Positions 46,090-54,312 of a stretch of DNA of 64,000 bases are shown here, piece after piece. The DNA lies in assembly GCA_937868725.1 (NCBI GenBank), contig CALMMQ010000062.1, forward strand, positions 1 through 64,000. The letters run 5' to 3'. The number at the start of each line of letters is the position of its first letter. Positions within the stretch are counted from its first letter, which is position 1. The notes under the pieces are model-generated. The model was not told where the DNA came from. It did not search any database and saw nothing but the letters and a program-made list of their open reading frames with translations. The translations under genes were made by a program, and so were the position numbers. Source of the stretch: an uncultured Pleomorphomonas sp. Lineage in GTDB: Bacteria > Pseudomonadota > Alphaproteobacteria > Rhizobiales > Pleomorphomonadaceae.

Positions 46090-47418
46090 TTGACTGGCCT
46101 GTCCGGACATTCGCTCACGCTACCGCTGTCGGCGCGCGCCGATGCCGATGGCATCAGCGTCATCGTCCATTTCCGGCCGATCGCCGTGGCGCTCACCTAC
46201 CTCACCATCGCCGCGATGCTGTTGCTGTCGAGCCAGATGCTGGCCGTCCTCGGCGTGCCCTACGGCTCGGCCAGCGGCAGCGCCCTGCTGAAGATTCATC
46301 CGGCCACCTACCTGTCGCTGCTGATGCTCGTCTGCTGGATCGTCGCCGACGGCGGCCTCGGCCCGTTTATCGCCCGCTCCTGGGTGGAGAGCCCCGGCAG
46401 CATCGCCTTTCTCATGGCCACTGTGCTGCTGCTGTTCCAGGTCATCGTCGTCCAGAAGACGCCGATCTCCTCGGTGGCCGACAACTTCATCCTCGCCTTC
46501 GCGCTGTTCTCCGCCCTGACGCGCCTCGACCGCCGCGAGATGGTCAGCCTCGGGCTGGCGATGCAGGCCTATTTCTTCATCAACAGCCTCATCGGCTACG
46601 CCGAGGTGATCGGCCACTTCCACTTCGTGCCACTCTACGAAAAAGGCCAGCTGGCCTTTTATGACTGGCGCGGCCGGGCCCTGCTCGGTCATCCGCTCGC
46701 CAACGCCCTGCACACGGCCATCTACATCATGGTGCTGGCCCTCGGTTACGGCCCGATGCGTCCGACCTTCCGCCACCTGCTGATCGGCTTCCATCTCGGC
46801 GCCATGGTCTGCTTCGGCGGCCGCACCGCCATGGTCCTGGCCCTTGTTGCCCTCCTCGGCATCGGCCTGGTGCGCTTCGTCGGCCTGCTGGCCGGCCGGC
46901 GCTTCCCCCTGTCGAGCGCTGCCGTCGGCATCGCCGCCGCCACGCTGTTGATCGTCGGTCTCTTCGTTGCCATCGATCTAGGGTTGTTCGACCGCTTCCT
47001 GATGCGCTTTGCCGACGACAGCGGCTCGGCTCATACGCGCCTCGCCATGCTGTCGGTATTCCGCGACCTGCCGCTGTCGCAGGTGCTGCTGGCGCCCGAT
47101 CAGAGCGTCATCCACTACACCCAGCTGCGGCTTGATCTGGCCATCGCCATCGAGAGCGCCGTCATCGGCCTCATCGCCTACTACGGCGGCATCGTCGCCG
47201 GCTTCATGCTGCTCGGGCTCGGCGCCCACTTCTCCGAGCTCGTCCGCCGGTTCGGCCCGCCGGCCCTGCTGCCGCTCCTCAGCTACGCCGTGCTGGCGGC
47301 GTCGGCGACCTCGTTTTCCACCAAGTCGATCGAGATTTCCATCGTGACGCTGACGATCTTTGTCCAGTTCCGCATGCCGCGCCTCGGCGTCGCTCCGAGG
47401 TCGCCGCGGCCATGCTGA
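46090..47418 (+). CDS. VpsF-like polysaccharide polymerase/ligase
   Basis: About 442 residues with eleven or so hydrophobic helices. The pattern matches the O-antigen polymerase/ligase superfamily, and especially VpsF-type proteins of exopolysaccharide clusters. A large loop contains GRALLGHPLANALHTAIYI, where the RxLLGHPLxNA motif is a known feature. GGRTAMVLALVALL follows. It would polymerise lipid-linked repeat units in the periplasm. The start is unclear: TTG 46090 has AAGGGA at good distance, GTG 46045 does not. The stop overlaps the flippase gene by 7 bases. Confidence 0.85.
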   Translation: MTGLSGHSLTLPLSARADADGISVIVHFRPIAVALTYLTIAAMLLLSSQMLAVLGVPYGSASGSALLKIHPATYLSLLMLVCWIVADGGLGPFIARSWVESPGSIAFLMATVLLLFQVIVVQKTPISSVADNFILAFALFSALTRLDRREMVSLGLAMQAYFFINSLIGYAEVIGHFHFVPLYEKGQLAFYDWRGRALLGHPLANALHTAIYIMVLALGYGPMRPTFRHLLIGFHLGAMVCFGGRTAMVLALVALLGIGLVRFVGLLAGRRFPLSSAAVGIAAATLLIVGLFVAIDLGLFDRFLMRFADDSGSAHTRLAMLSVFRDLPLSQVLLAPDQSVIHYTQLRLDLAIAIESAVIGLIAYYGGIVAGFMLLGLGAHFSELVRRFGPPALLPLLSYAVLAASATSFSTKSIEISIVTLTIFVQFRMPRLGVAPRSPRPC

Positions 47419-48854
47419 TCCGACAGACCATCCTCTATCTGCCGGCCCAGTTCCTGTCGCCCGCCGCTCAGTTCCTGTCGATGATGATCTGGACCTGGTG
47501 GCTGGCGCCCGACGAGATGGGTGCCTACGTGCTGGTGACGGCAACGCAGGAACTGGCCTACATGTTCAGCCGGTCCTGGTTTTCCTTCTACACGCTCCGC
47601 TTCCTGCCGCCGGCCAGTGACGCCGACGGCCGGCGTCGCTTCCTGGCCACCGAGACGACGCTGATGCTGGTGCTGTCGCTGCCGGAGATCGCGGCGGCGC
47701 TGTTTGCCATCGTCTTCTTCCATGGGCTCGCCGACCCCCTGGCCATCGTCGCCGTCGTGTCGCTCTATTACGTCTCGCGCGGCGTCAACAACCACTACGG
47801 CGAGCGGGCCCGGGCCCAGAACGCCGTCTTCGCCTACACCGTCCTGCAGATTTGCGGCCCGGTCGGGGGACTGCTGTTCGGCTTCGTCTTCATCGCCTTC
47901 GTCGGGGCCACGGCGCTCGACCTGCTGCTGGCCTACGGTCTCGCTCAGGTGGTCGGCACGCTCATCGCCCTGCCGCTGATCGGCTTCTCGCCGCGCTTGA
48001 CGCGCCCCGACAGCGCCATCCTCAAGGCGGCGCTCGCTTCCGGCGGGCCGATGCTGGTGCTCAACTGCATGAGCTGGCTGGCCGAGAACAACATCCGCTA
48101 CGTCGTCGACCACATTGGCGGCTCCGTCGCCTTCGGCCTGATGGCCGTTGGCTGGGGCATCGGCCGTCGCTCGGCCTCCGTCGCCGCCATGCTGGTGGCC
48201 GCCGCCGCCTTCCCCCTGGCGGCGCGGCTGCTGAACGAGGGCCGCCGCGACTTGGCACTCGAACAGATCCGCATCAACGCCGCCCTGCTCACCGCCGTGC
48301 TGCTGCCCTCGATGGTCGGACTGGCGCTGGTCGGCGACCAGCTGGTGGCGCTCGCCGTCGCCGAGGTCTACCGGCCGACCACCCGGGCCATCCTGGCCCT
48401 GTCGGCCTTTGCCGGCATGGTGCGCTTCTATCACCTGCACCTGCCCGATCAGGTGCTGCTGCTCGACGAGAAGTACGGCCGCATCGCCATCATCCACATC
48501 ATCGAGGCCGGCCTCACCGCCGCCTTTGCCGTCCTGGTCTACGACAGCTACGGGCTGGTCGGCGTCGTTGCCGGCGCGCTCGTGGCCTCCATCGTCGCGT
48601 TGGCCGTGTCGCTCTACTGGGCCATGACCGGATCGGGCCTGCGGCCGCCGTTCAGCGATACCTTGCGCATCGGCGCCGCCACGACGCTGATGGGACTGGC
48701 CGTCTACATCGTGCCGCGCGTGCCGACGGTGGCCGGGCTCGCCCTGTCGATCGCCGTCGGTGGAGTTGTCTACAGCCTCGCCATGTCGGTGATTTACTTT
48801 TCGGCCCTGAAGCCTATCGTCGTCCGGCGCCTGGGACGAAGGAGCGGAACCTGA
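47412..48854 (+). CDS. Wzx-like polysaccharide flippase
   Basis: A 480-residue MOP-superfamily membrane protein with about twelve to fourteen helices. It should flip undecaprenyl-linked repeat units. The N-terminus MLIRQTILYLPAQFLSPAAQF and the following MIWTWWLAPDEMGAYVLVTA are typical of the family's first two helices. The start ATG lies within the end of the polymerase gene, giving tight coupling. With the polymerase and the chain-length protein it completes a Wzx/Wzy-type system, apart from the outer-membrane exporter and the initiating transferase. Confidence 0.9.
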   Translation: MLIRQTILYLPAQFLSPAAQFLSMMIWTWWLAPDEMGAYVLVTATQELAYMFSRSWFSFYTLRFLPPASDADGRRRFLATETTLMLVLSLPEIAAALFAIVFFHGLADPLAIVAVVSLYYVSRGVNNHYGERARAQNAVFAYTVLQICGPVGGLLFGFVFIAFVGATALDLLLAYGLAQVVGTLIALPLIGFSPRLTRPDSAILKAALASGGPMLVLNCMSWLAENNIRYVVDHIGGSVAFGLMAVGWGIGRRSASVAAMLVAAAAFPLAARLLNEGRRDLALEQIRINAALLTAVLLPSMVGLALVGDQLVALAVAEVYRPTTRAILALSAFAGMVRFYHLHLPDQVLLLDEKYGRIAIIHIIEAGLTAAFAVLVYDSYGLVGVVAGALVASIVALAVSLYWAMTGSGLRPPFSDTLRIGAATTLMGLAVYIVPRVPTVAGLALSIAVGGVVYSLAMSVIYFSALKPIVVRRLGRRSGT

Positions 48855-48857
48855 GCC

Positions 48858-49343
48858 ATGACCATGATATCTCCTGATTTTCTCGATGACCTTCTGGCCG
48901 AGGAGGAACGCCTGCAATTCCCCTCGTTCGACAACGACACCGCCATTGCCCTCGGCAATGCCCTGGTCGAGACCGCCCGGGCGCGCAAGCTGCCGGTGGC
49001 CGTCGACGTGTCGCGGGCCGGCCAGCAGCTGTTCCATGCCGCGCTCGCCGGCACCACCGCCGACAACGATCACTGGATCGCCCGCAAGAACGCCGTGGTC
49101 ATGCGCTTCGGCCATTCGTCCTACTACATGGGCCGGCGGGCGGCGCTGAAGGGCGTGTCGTTTGCCGAGAGCATGCTGGTCGATCCCCAGCATTACGCCG
49201 CCCACGGTGGCGCCTTCCCCATCCGGGTCGTCGGCACCGGTCTCGTCGGCGTGGTCACGGTGTCGGGTCTGCCGCAGCAGGACGATCACGCCCTGGCCGT
49301 GGAGGTGATCGGGCGCTTCCTCAAGGAGCGGTTCCCGGCCTGA
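48858..49343 (+). CDS. UPF0303 family protein (GlcG/HbpS fold)
   Basis: A 161-residue cytoplasmic protein of the UPF0303 family, which adopts the GlcG/HbpS heme-degrading-like alpha/beta fold. Diagnostic stretches are AIALGNALVETARARKLPVAVDV, given here in part, then WIARKNAVVMRFGHSSYYMG and FPIRVVGTGLVGVVTVSGLPQQDDH. No enzymatic role is known for the family. It starts 4 bases after the flippase stop, so it is part of the polysaccharide transcript, though a link to polysaccharide is not established. Confidence 0.88.
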   Translation: MTMISPDFLDDLLAEEERLQFPSFDNDTAIALGNALVETARARKLPVAVDVSRAGQQLFHAALAGTTADNDHWIARKNAVVMRFGHSSYYMGRRAALKGVSFAESMLVDPQHYAAHGGAFPIRVVGTGLVGVVTVSGLPQQDDHALAVEVIGRFLKERFPA

Positions 49344-49353
49344 GCGTCGCCCC

Positions 49354-49417
49354 GTCGGCGCCGACGCGATCCGGACTCGACAACCGCCCCCCGAAGCATG
49401 GATAACAGGCGCTTCGG
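49354..49417. promoter_or_regulatory. Two inverted repeats upstream of the LysR gene
   Basis: GTCGGCGCCGAC (49354-49365) is a perfect 12-base palindrome. CCGAAGC (49391-49397) pairs with GCTTCGG (49411-49417) across 13 bases. They may be operators for the regulator or a terminator of the preceding operon; the sequence does not decide. Confidence 0.35.
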
Positions 49418-49471
49418 CTTCAGGGACCTGTCGCGGGTGCGGCGCCGAGGCGCCGTGCCGACCGGAGGGAG

Positions 49472-50395
49472 ATGCAGGTGGAAATCAAGTGGCTCGAGGA
49501 TTTCGTCAGCCTCGCCAACACGCGCAGCTTTTCCAAGTCGGCCATCGAACGGTCGGTGACGCAATCGGCCTTCAGCCGCCGTATCCAGCAGCTTGAACAA
49601 TGGCTCGGCGTGCCATTGGTCGATCGCTCGACCTATCCGACGACGCTGACGCCGGAAGGCCGGCGCTTCCGCGAAACGGCCGAAGAGGCGCTGCGCCTGC
49701 TCCTCGTCGAACGCGCCGAACTGCGCTCGGGCCGGGCTCAGGGGCAGGGGGCGATCACCTTCACGACGCTGCACACGCTGTCGATCAACTTCTTCCCCTA
49801 TTGGCTGAAGGAGATCGAGGAGGGCTTCGGCGCCATCAACGCCCGCCTCGTCACCGAGAATTTCCACGACAGCGTCCGCAACTTCGCCGAGGGGGACTGC
49901 GATTTCCTGCTGACCTACGAGCACGCCCGCGTGCCGGTGCTGCTCGATCCCGAGCGCTTCCCCGCCCTCGACCTCGGCGGCGACCGCATGATCGCCGTCT
50001 CGGCGCCCGGCGCCGGTGGCCGGCCACGCTTCGAACTGCCCGGTACGGCGGAAAAGCCGGTGCCGCACCTCGCCTACAATCCCGAGACCTTCCTCGGCAA
50101 GCTGATCGGCGTGCTCATCGCCGAGCGCGGCACCGAGCTCAATCTCGCCACCATCTACGAGAACCCCATGGCCGAGGCCATCAAGGCCATGACCATCACC
50201 GGTCGCGGCATGGCCTGGGTGCCGGAGATGGCCGCCCGTTCGGAGCTCGAGAGCGGCAAGCTGATGATCATCGATCCCGCCGTGTCGATCGACATGCGCA
50301 TCCGCATCTATCGGTCGATGGATCGGGTGCGCAAGCGCGTCGAGCGGCTGTGGGAATACCTCAAGGAACACACGCCGGCGGCCGAGATCGGCTGA
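49472..50395 (+). CDS. LysR-family regulator, HypT-like
   Basis: A 307-residue transcription factor. The winged helix-turn-helix reads KWLEDFVSLANTRSFSKSA then SVTQSAFSRRIQQLEQWLG within residues 6-45. An effector-binding domain follows from about 90. The WLxDFxxL...SFSxxA...QxAFSRRIxxLE pattern is that of HypT/YjiE, a hypochlorite-responsive regulator in E. coli. The methionines and cysteine used for sensing there cannot be matched by eye. ATG 49472 lies very close to GGAGGGAG, so the GTG at 49478 may be the real start. It stands alone; its target may be one of its neighbours or distant. Confidence 0.88.
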   Translation: MQVEIKWLEDFVSLANTRSFSKSAIERSVTQSAFSRRIQQLEQWLGVPLVDRSTYPTTLTPEGRRFRETAEEALRLLLVERAELRSGRAQGQGAITFTTLHTLSINFFPYWLKEIEEGFGAINARLVTENFHDSVRNFAEGDCDFLLTYEHARVPVLLDPERFPALDLGGDRMIAVSAPGAGGRPRFELPGTAEKPVPHLAYNPETFLGKLIGVLIAERGTELNLATIYENPMAEAIKAMTITGRGMAWVPEMAARSELESGKLMIIDPAVSIDMRIRIYRSMDRVRKRVERLWEYLKEHTPAAEIG

Positions 50396-50418
50396 TCGCG
50401 GTCGCGCCGGCGGCGGGA

Positions 50419-51807
50419 TCAGGCGCGAACGCCGTAGCGGGCCCGCAGCAGGGCGTGCAGGGCACGCAGCATCTGCGCTTCGCCGCCTTCCGGTTGGCCG
50501 GGCCGGGCCGACGGCACCCAGGCGAACAGGTCGGCGTGCAGCCAGGCCCGGGCCTTGTCGACGAAATGACCGAGGAACAGCGCCGCCACGATCGAACCGG
50601 CGAAGCTGCCGGTGTGGTCGTTGCTGATGTCGGCGAGGCGCGAGGACTGCCAGTCGTCGTAGGGCGCCCACAGCGGCAGGCGCCAGCAGGGATCGCCCGT
50701 CTCGGCCGAGGCGGCGGCGACCTCGGCGGCCAGTCCCTCGTCGCGCGTGTAGTAGGGCGGCAGGTCCGGCCCCAGCGCCACGCGCGCCGCGCCGGTCAGC
50801 GTGGCGAGGTCGATCATCAGCTCGGGCGCCTCCTCGTCGGCAAAGGCCAGCGCGTCGGCCAGGATCAGCCGGCCCTCGGCGTCGGTGTTGCCGATCTCCA
50901 CCGTCAGGCCCTTGCGTGACCGGTAGACGTCACCCGGCCGGAAGGCGGTGCCGGACACGGCGTTCTCGACCATCGGCACCACGACGCGCAGGCGGACGTC
51001 GACACCGCTCGCCATGACCAGATCGGCGAGGGCCAGCACGTGCGCCGCCCCACCCATGTCCTTTTTCATGAGCCGCATGCCGGCGCTCGGCTTGATGTCG
51101 AGGCCGCCGGAATCGAACACCACGCCCTTGCCGACCAGCGTCACCTTGGGCGCGTCCTCGCGGCCCCAGGTGAAGGTGACGAGGCGGGGCGGCCGGGCCG
51201 AACCGCGACCGACGGCGGCAACCAGCGGGAAGCCGCTTGCAAGTTCGTCGCCGACAATCTCGCTCAGCGCCGCGCCGTGGCGGCCGGCGATGTCGCGGGC
51301 AACGGTGGCCAGTTCCGCCGGGCCGAGGTCGTTGGCCGGCGTGTTGACAAGGTCGCGCACCAGCGTCACGGCGGCGACGGTCGCATCGAGGGGGCGGCGG
51401 TCGAAGCCCGCCGGCAGCAGCAGCCGGGCGCCGTCGGTCTTGGGCTTGAGATAGCGGCCGAAGCGGTAGGCGCCGAGCGCGAAGGCGAGGGCGTGTTGCT
51501 CGAAGGCGCCGGGGAACCCATCGAGCCGGTAGAGACCGGCCGGCAGGTCGCTGCCGAGCTTGCCGGCCAGCAAAGTCGGCCGGAAGGCGTTGGCGGCGCC
51601 GAGGCCGAACAGCACTCGCGCCGGCTGACCGTCGGGGCCGGGGAGCATCAGGATGGCGCCGGCGGCGCCCGTAAAGCCGTTGGCCGCCGCCCAGCCGGCG
51701 GCAGGTTCGCCGAAACGCGCGGCGAGCGCGCCGCATTCCTCGGCGGTGACGGCGGCAATGGCCACAACGGCCAGGGAGGGATCGTGGGTAACGAGACAGG
51801 CGGTCAC
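50419..51807 (-). CDS. M17 leucyl aminopeptidase family
   Basis: A 462-residue cytosolic metallo-exopeptidase that removes N-terminal residues from peptides. The metal-binding and catalytic boxes are intact: VGKGVVFDSGGLDIKPSAG (Lys and Asp ligands), MKKDMGGAAHVL, and the family signature NTDAEGRLIL. ISNDHTGSFAGSIVAALFL near the C-terminus is also typical. The N-terminal half is a shorter Rossmann-like domain than in E. coli PepA. GTG 51807 with GGAG upstream is taken as the start. It converges on the LysR gene. Confidence 0.92.
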   Translation of the reverse strand: MTACLVTHDPSLAVVAIAAVTAEECGALAARFGEPAAGWAAANGFTGAAGAILMLPGPDGQPARVLFGLGAANAFRPTLLAGKLGSDLPAGLYRLDGFPGAFEQHALAFALGAYRFGRYLKPKTDGARLLLPAGFDRRPLDATVAAVTLVRDLVNTPANDLGPAELATVARDIAGRHGAALSEIVGDELASGFPLVAAVGRGSARPPRLVTFTWGREDAPKVTLVGKGVVFDSGGLDIKPSAGMRLMKKDMGGAAHVLALADLVMASGVDVRLRVVVPMVENAVSGTAFRPGDVYRSRKGLTVEIGNTDAEGRLILADALAFADEEAPELMIDLATLTGAARVALGPDLPPYYTRDEGLAAEVAAASAETGDPCWRLPLWAPYDDWQSSRLADISNDHTGSFAGSIVAALFLGHFVDKARAWLHADLFAWVPSARPGQPEGGEAQMLRALHALLRARYGVRA

Positions 51808-51997
51808 GGCTATGGGACTCCGACGCGGGTAGGCAAGGCACGCGCTGCGGCGCGGCGCCCGATCGTAGGAGCGCTCGGCCCGCTCGGCAAGGGGCGCGAG
51901 TCCTTCGCAACTGGTCGCCATTAACCGGGTGTTAGGGTTAACAGATTATCAAGGCTCCATTGCTGTTCCCCGCGCTCAGCGTCGATAGAGGCCGCCC

Positions 51998-52795
51998 ATG
52001 TTGCCGCATTTTTCCCGGGCTCACCGTTCAGCTGGTCTGCTGATGGTCGTCGCCGCGCTCACTGTTGCCGGTTGTTCGTCGACGTCGCGGCCAACGCTGA
52101 TCGGCACGCACGGCGGCGTCGCCGTCACCGGTGCCGTCGACAAGCTGTCGCCACGCGACGTCGCCGCCTCGGCCGCCGCCTGGGGTGCCCGCTACGACGC
52201 CAATCCCAAGGATCGCGACGTGGCGCTCAACTACGCGGCGGTGTTGCGGCTCAACAATCAGGCCGATCAGGCGGTGGCCGTGCTGGAGCGCGCCTTCGTC
52301 GCCAACCAGGGCGACAAGGAACTGTCGGCCGCCTACGGCAAGGCGCTGGCGTCGGCCGGTCGCTTCGACCAGGCGCTGCGCGTCGTCCGTCAGACCCAGG
52401 ACCCGGCCCGGCCGGACTGGAAGCTCTATTCGGCCGAAGGCGCCATCCTCGACCAGATGGGCGAGACGGCCGACGCCCGCGACGCCTATCAGAAGGCGTT
52501 GCAGATCGCTCCGAACGAGCCGTCGATCCTCAACAACCTCGCCCTCAGCCACCTGCTGTCCGGCGAGATCGCGCCAGCCGAGAAGCTGCTGCGACAGGCC
52601 TTGGCGGCGCCGAACGCCACCAGCCGCATCCGCCAGAACTTGGCGCTGGTGCTCGGCCTCGAAGGCAAGTTCCAGGAAGCCGACGCCGTCGCCCGTCAGG
52701 AGCTCGACCCCGACCAGGCCAACGCCAACGTCGCCTATCTGCGCTCGATGCTGACCCAGACCAACACCTGGAAACAGGCGCGTCAGCAGGGCTGA
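51998..52795 (+). CDS. TPR lipoprotein (TadD-like)
   Basis: A 265-residue protein. The signal peptide ends with the lipobox VAGC (Cys about 26), so the protein is a lipoprotein. The rest holds four to five tetratricopeptide repeats (for example DVALNYAAVLRLNNQADQA and EPSILNNLALSHLLSGEIA). TadD is a TPR lipoprotein needed for Flp/Tad pilus assembly and this protein resembles it, but no other tad gene is nearby. The last 26 bases including the stop codon are repeated 34 bases downstream. An inverted repeat TTAACC/GGTTAA lies about 70 bases before the start. Confidence 0.82.
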   Translation: MLPHFSRAHRSAGLLMVVAALTVAGCSSTSRPTLIGTHGGVAVTGAVDKLSPRDVAASAAAWGARYDANPKDRDVALNYAAVLRLNNQADQAVAVLERAFVANQGDKELSAAYGKALASAGRFDQALRVVRQTQDPARPDWKLYSAEGAILDQMGETADARDAYQKALQIAPNEPSILNNLALSHLLSGEIAPAEKLLRQALAAPNATSRIRQNLALVLGLEGKFQEADAVARQELDPDQANANVAYLRSMLTQTNTWKQARQQG

Positions 52796-52830
52796 CGCTG
52801 GGGAGAAACAGGCGCGTCAACAGGGCTGAC
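52771..52830 (+). repeat. Tandem duplication of a gene end
   Basis: GAAACAGGCGCGTCAGCAGG plus GCTGAC (52771-52796) recurs with one change at 52805-52830, 34 bases later. The first copy encodes the last residues and the TGA stop of the TPR lipoprotein; the second lies past the stop. Confidence 0.85.
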
Positions 52831-52847
52831 CCGCCCCCCGCTCGTCC

Positions 52848-54140
52848 TCAGCCGTCAAGCGGCGGCGCATAGGCCGAGGCATCGACCGTGTCCGGCCGGC
52901 CGGGCAGGTCGAGCTGGGTGAGGCGCGGCGCCGTCTCGGCGATGACGCGGCCAGCCCGGATAACCGTCAGGCGCGCCGGCTTGAGGCGGATGGCCTCAAT
53001 GGCGTCGCGAGCCTGCAGGATGACGAGGTCGGCCCGGTTGCCGACGGCGAGGCCGTAGCCGTCGAGACCGATGGCCCGGGCGGCGTTGACGGTGACGCAG
53101 TCGAAGGCGGTGCGCATCGCGGCGAGCGACGTCATCTGGCCGACGTGCACGGCCATGTGCGCCACCTCGAGCATGTCGGCCGAGCCCATCGAGTACCAGG
53201 GATCCATGACGCAATCGTGCCCGAAGGCGACGTTGACGCCGGCCGCCAGCAGCTCGGGCACGCGCGTCATGCCGCGCCGCTTGGGATAGCTGTCGTGGCG
53301 GCCCTGCAGCGTGATGTTGATCAGCGGATTGGCAACGGCGTGGAGGCCGGCTTCCCGCATCAAGGGCATCAGCTTGGACACGTAATAGTTGTCCATCGAG
53401 TGCATCGACGTCAGGTGACTGCCGACGACGCGGCCCTCAAGACCAGTGCGGATGGTTTCGGCCGCCAGCGTCTCGATATGACGGCTGAGGGGGTCGTCGC
53501 TTTCGTCGCAGTGCAGGTCGACCATCAGACCGCGCGTCGCGGCGATTTCGCAGAGGCGCCGCACCGAGGCGGCGCCGTCGGCCATGGTCCGCTCGAAGTG
53601 CGGAATGCCGCCGACCACGTCGACGCCCATGTCGAGCGCCCGCACGAGGTTGCGTTCGCCGTTGGCCGAGCGGTAGAGGCCGTCCTGCGGGAAGGCGACC
53701 AGTTGCAGGTCGATGTAGGGCGCGACGCGGCGTTTCACTTCGAGGAGCGCCTCGACGGCCAGCAACCGGTCGTCACAGACATCGACGTGGCTGCGGATGG
53801 CCAAAAGGCCCTGGGCGACGGCCAGATCGCAATAGCGCAGCGCCCGCTCGATCACCGCCTCCTGCGTCAGCAGTGGCTTGAGCTCGCCCCAGAGGGCGAT
53901 GCCCTCGAGCAGCGTACCCGAACGGTTGAGGCGCGGCAGGCCCAGCGACAGCGTCGCGTCCATGTGAAAGTGCGGGTCGACGAACGGTGGCGACACCAGC
54001 CGGCCCGAGGCATCGATGACGCCAAGGGCGGCGCCGCGGATGGCCGGTGCCAGCTCGACGATGCGGCCATCCTTGATGGCGATGTCGATGCCGGCGCGGC
54101 CGTCGGGCAGGTTGGCGTTGTGAATGAGCAAGTCGAGCAT
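52848..54140 (-). CDS. codA: Cytosine deaminase-type amidohydrolase
   Basis: A 430-residue metal-dependent amidohydrolase that converts cytosine to uracil and ammonia for pyrimidine salvage. Metal ligands His57 and His59 lie in VDPHFHMD. The DLHCDESDDP box (His210, Glu213) and HDCVMDPWYSMGSADMLEV follow, closely paralleling E. coli CodA in order and length. The ATG at 54140 gives the conserved start MLDLLIHNA. No codB-type permease is adjacent, although a permease of the EamA family lies divergently upstream. Related deaminases acting on creatinine or isoguanine cannot be excluded. Confidence 0.9.
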   Translation of the reverse strand: MLDLLIHNANLPDGRAGIDIAIKDGRIVELAPAIRGAALGVIDASGRLVSPPFVDPHFHMDATLSLGLPRLNRSGTLLEGIALWGELKPLLTQEAVIERALRYCDLAVAQGLLAIRSHVDVCDDRLLAVEALLEVKRRVAPYIDLQLVAFPQDGLYRSANGERNLVRALDMGVDVVGGIPHFERTMADGAASVRRLCEIAATRGLMVDLHCDESDDPLSRHIETLAAETIRTGLEGRVVGSHLTSMHSMDNYYVSKLMPLMREAGLHAVANPLINITLQGRHDSYPKRRGMTRVPELLAAGVNVAFGHDCVMDPWYSMGSADMLEVAHMAVHVGQMTSLAAMRTAFDCVTVNAARAIGLDGYGLAVGNRADLVILQARDAIEAIRLKPARLTVIRAGRVIAETAPRLTQLDLPGRPDTVDASAYAPPLDG

Positions 54141-54312
54141 GAAGCGGTTCCGTGGCTGGGGGCGGTTTCCGACAGGGAAGCGCCAAACCGGCCGGAGTTC
54201 AAGGCCCGTCATCGCCGGACCGGTCCATCACGGTGCGTTGACGAGCCGGCGGCGGATATTTTTGCGTCGTCGGCCGCCATGGCCTTGAAAAGGTCAAAAA
54301 AACGGTTCAAGT

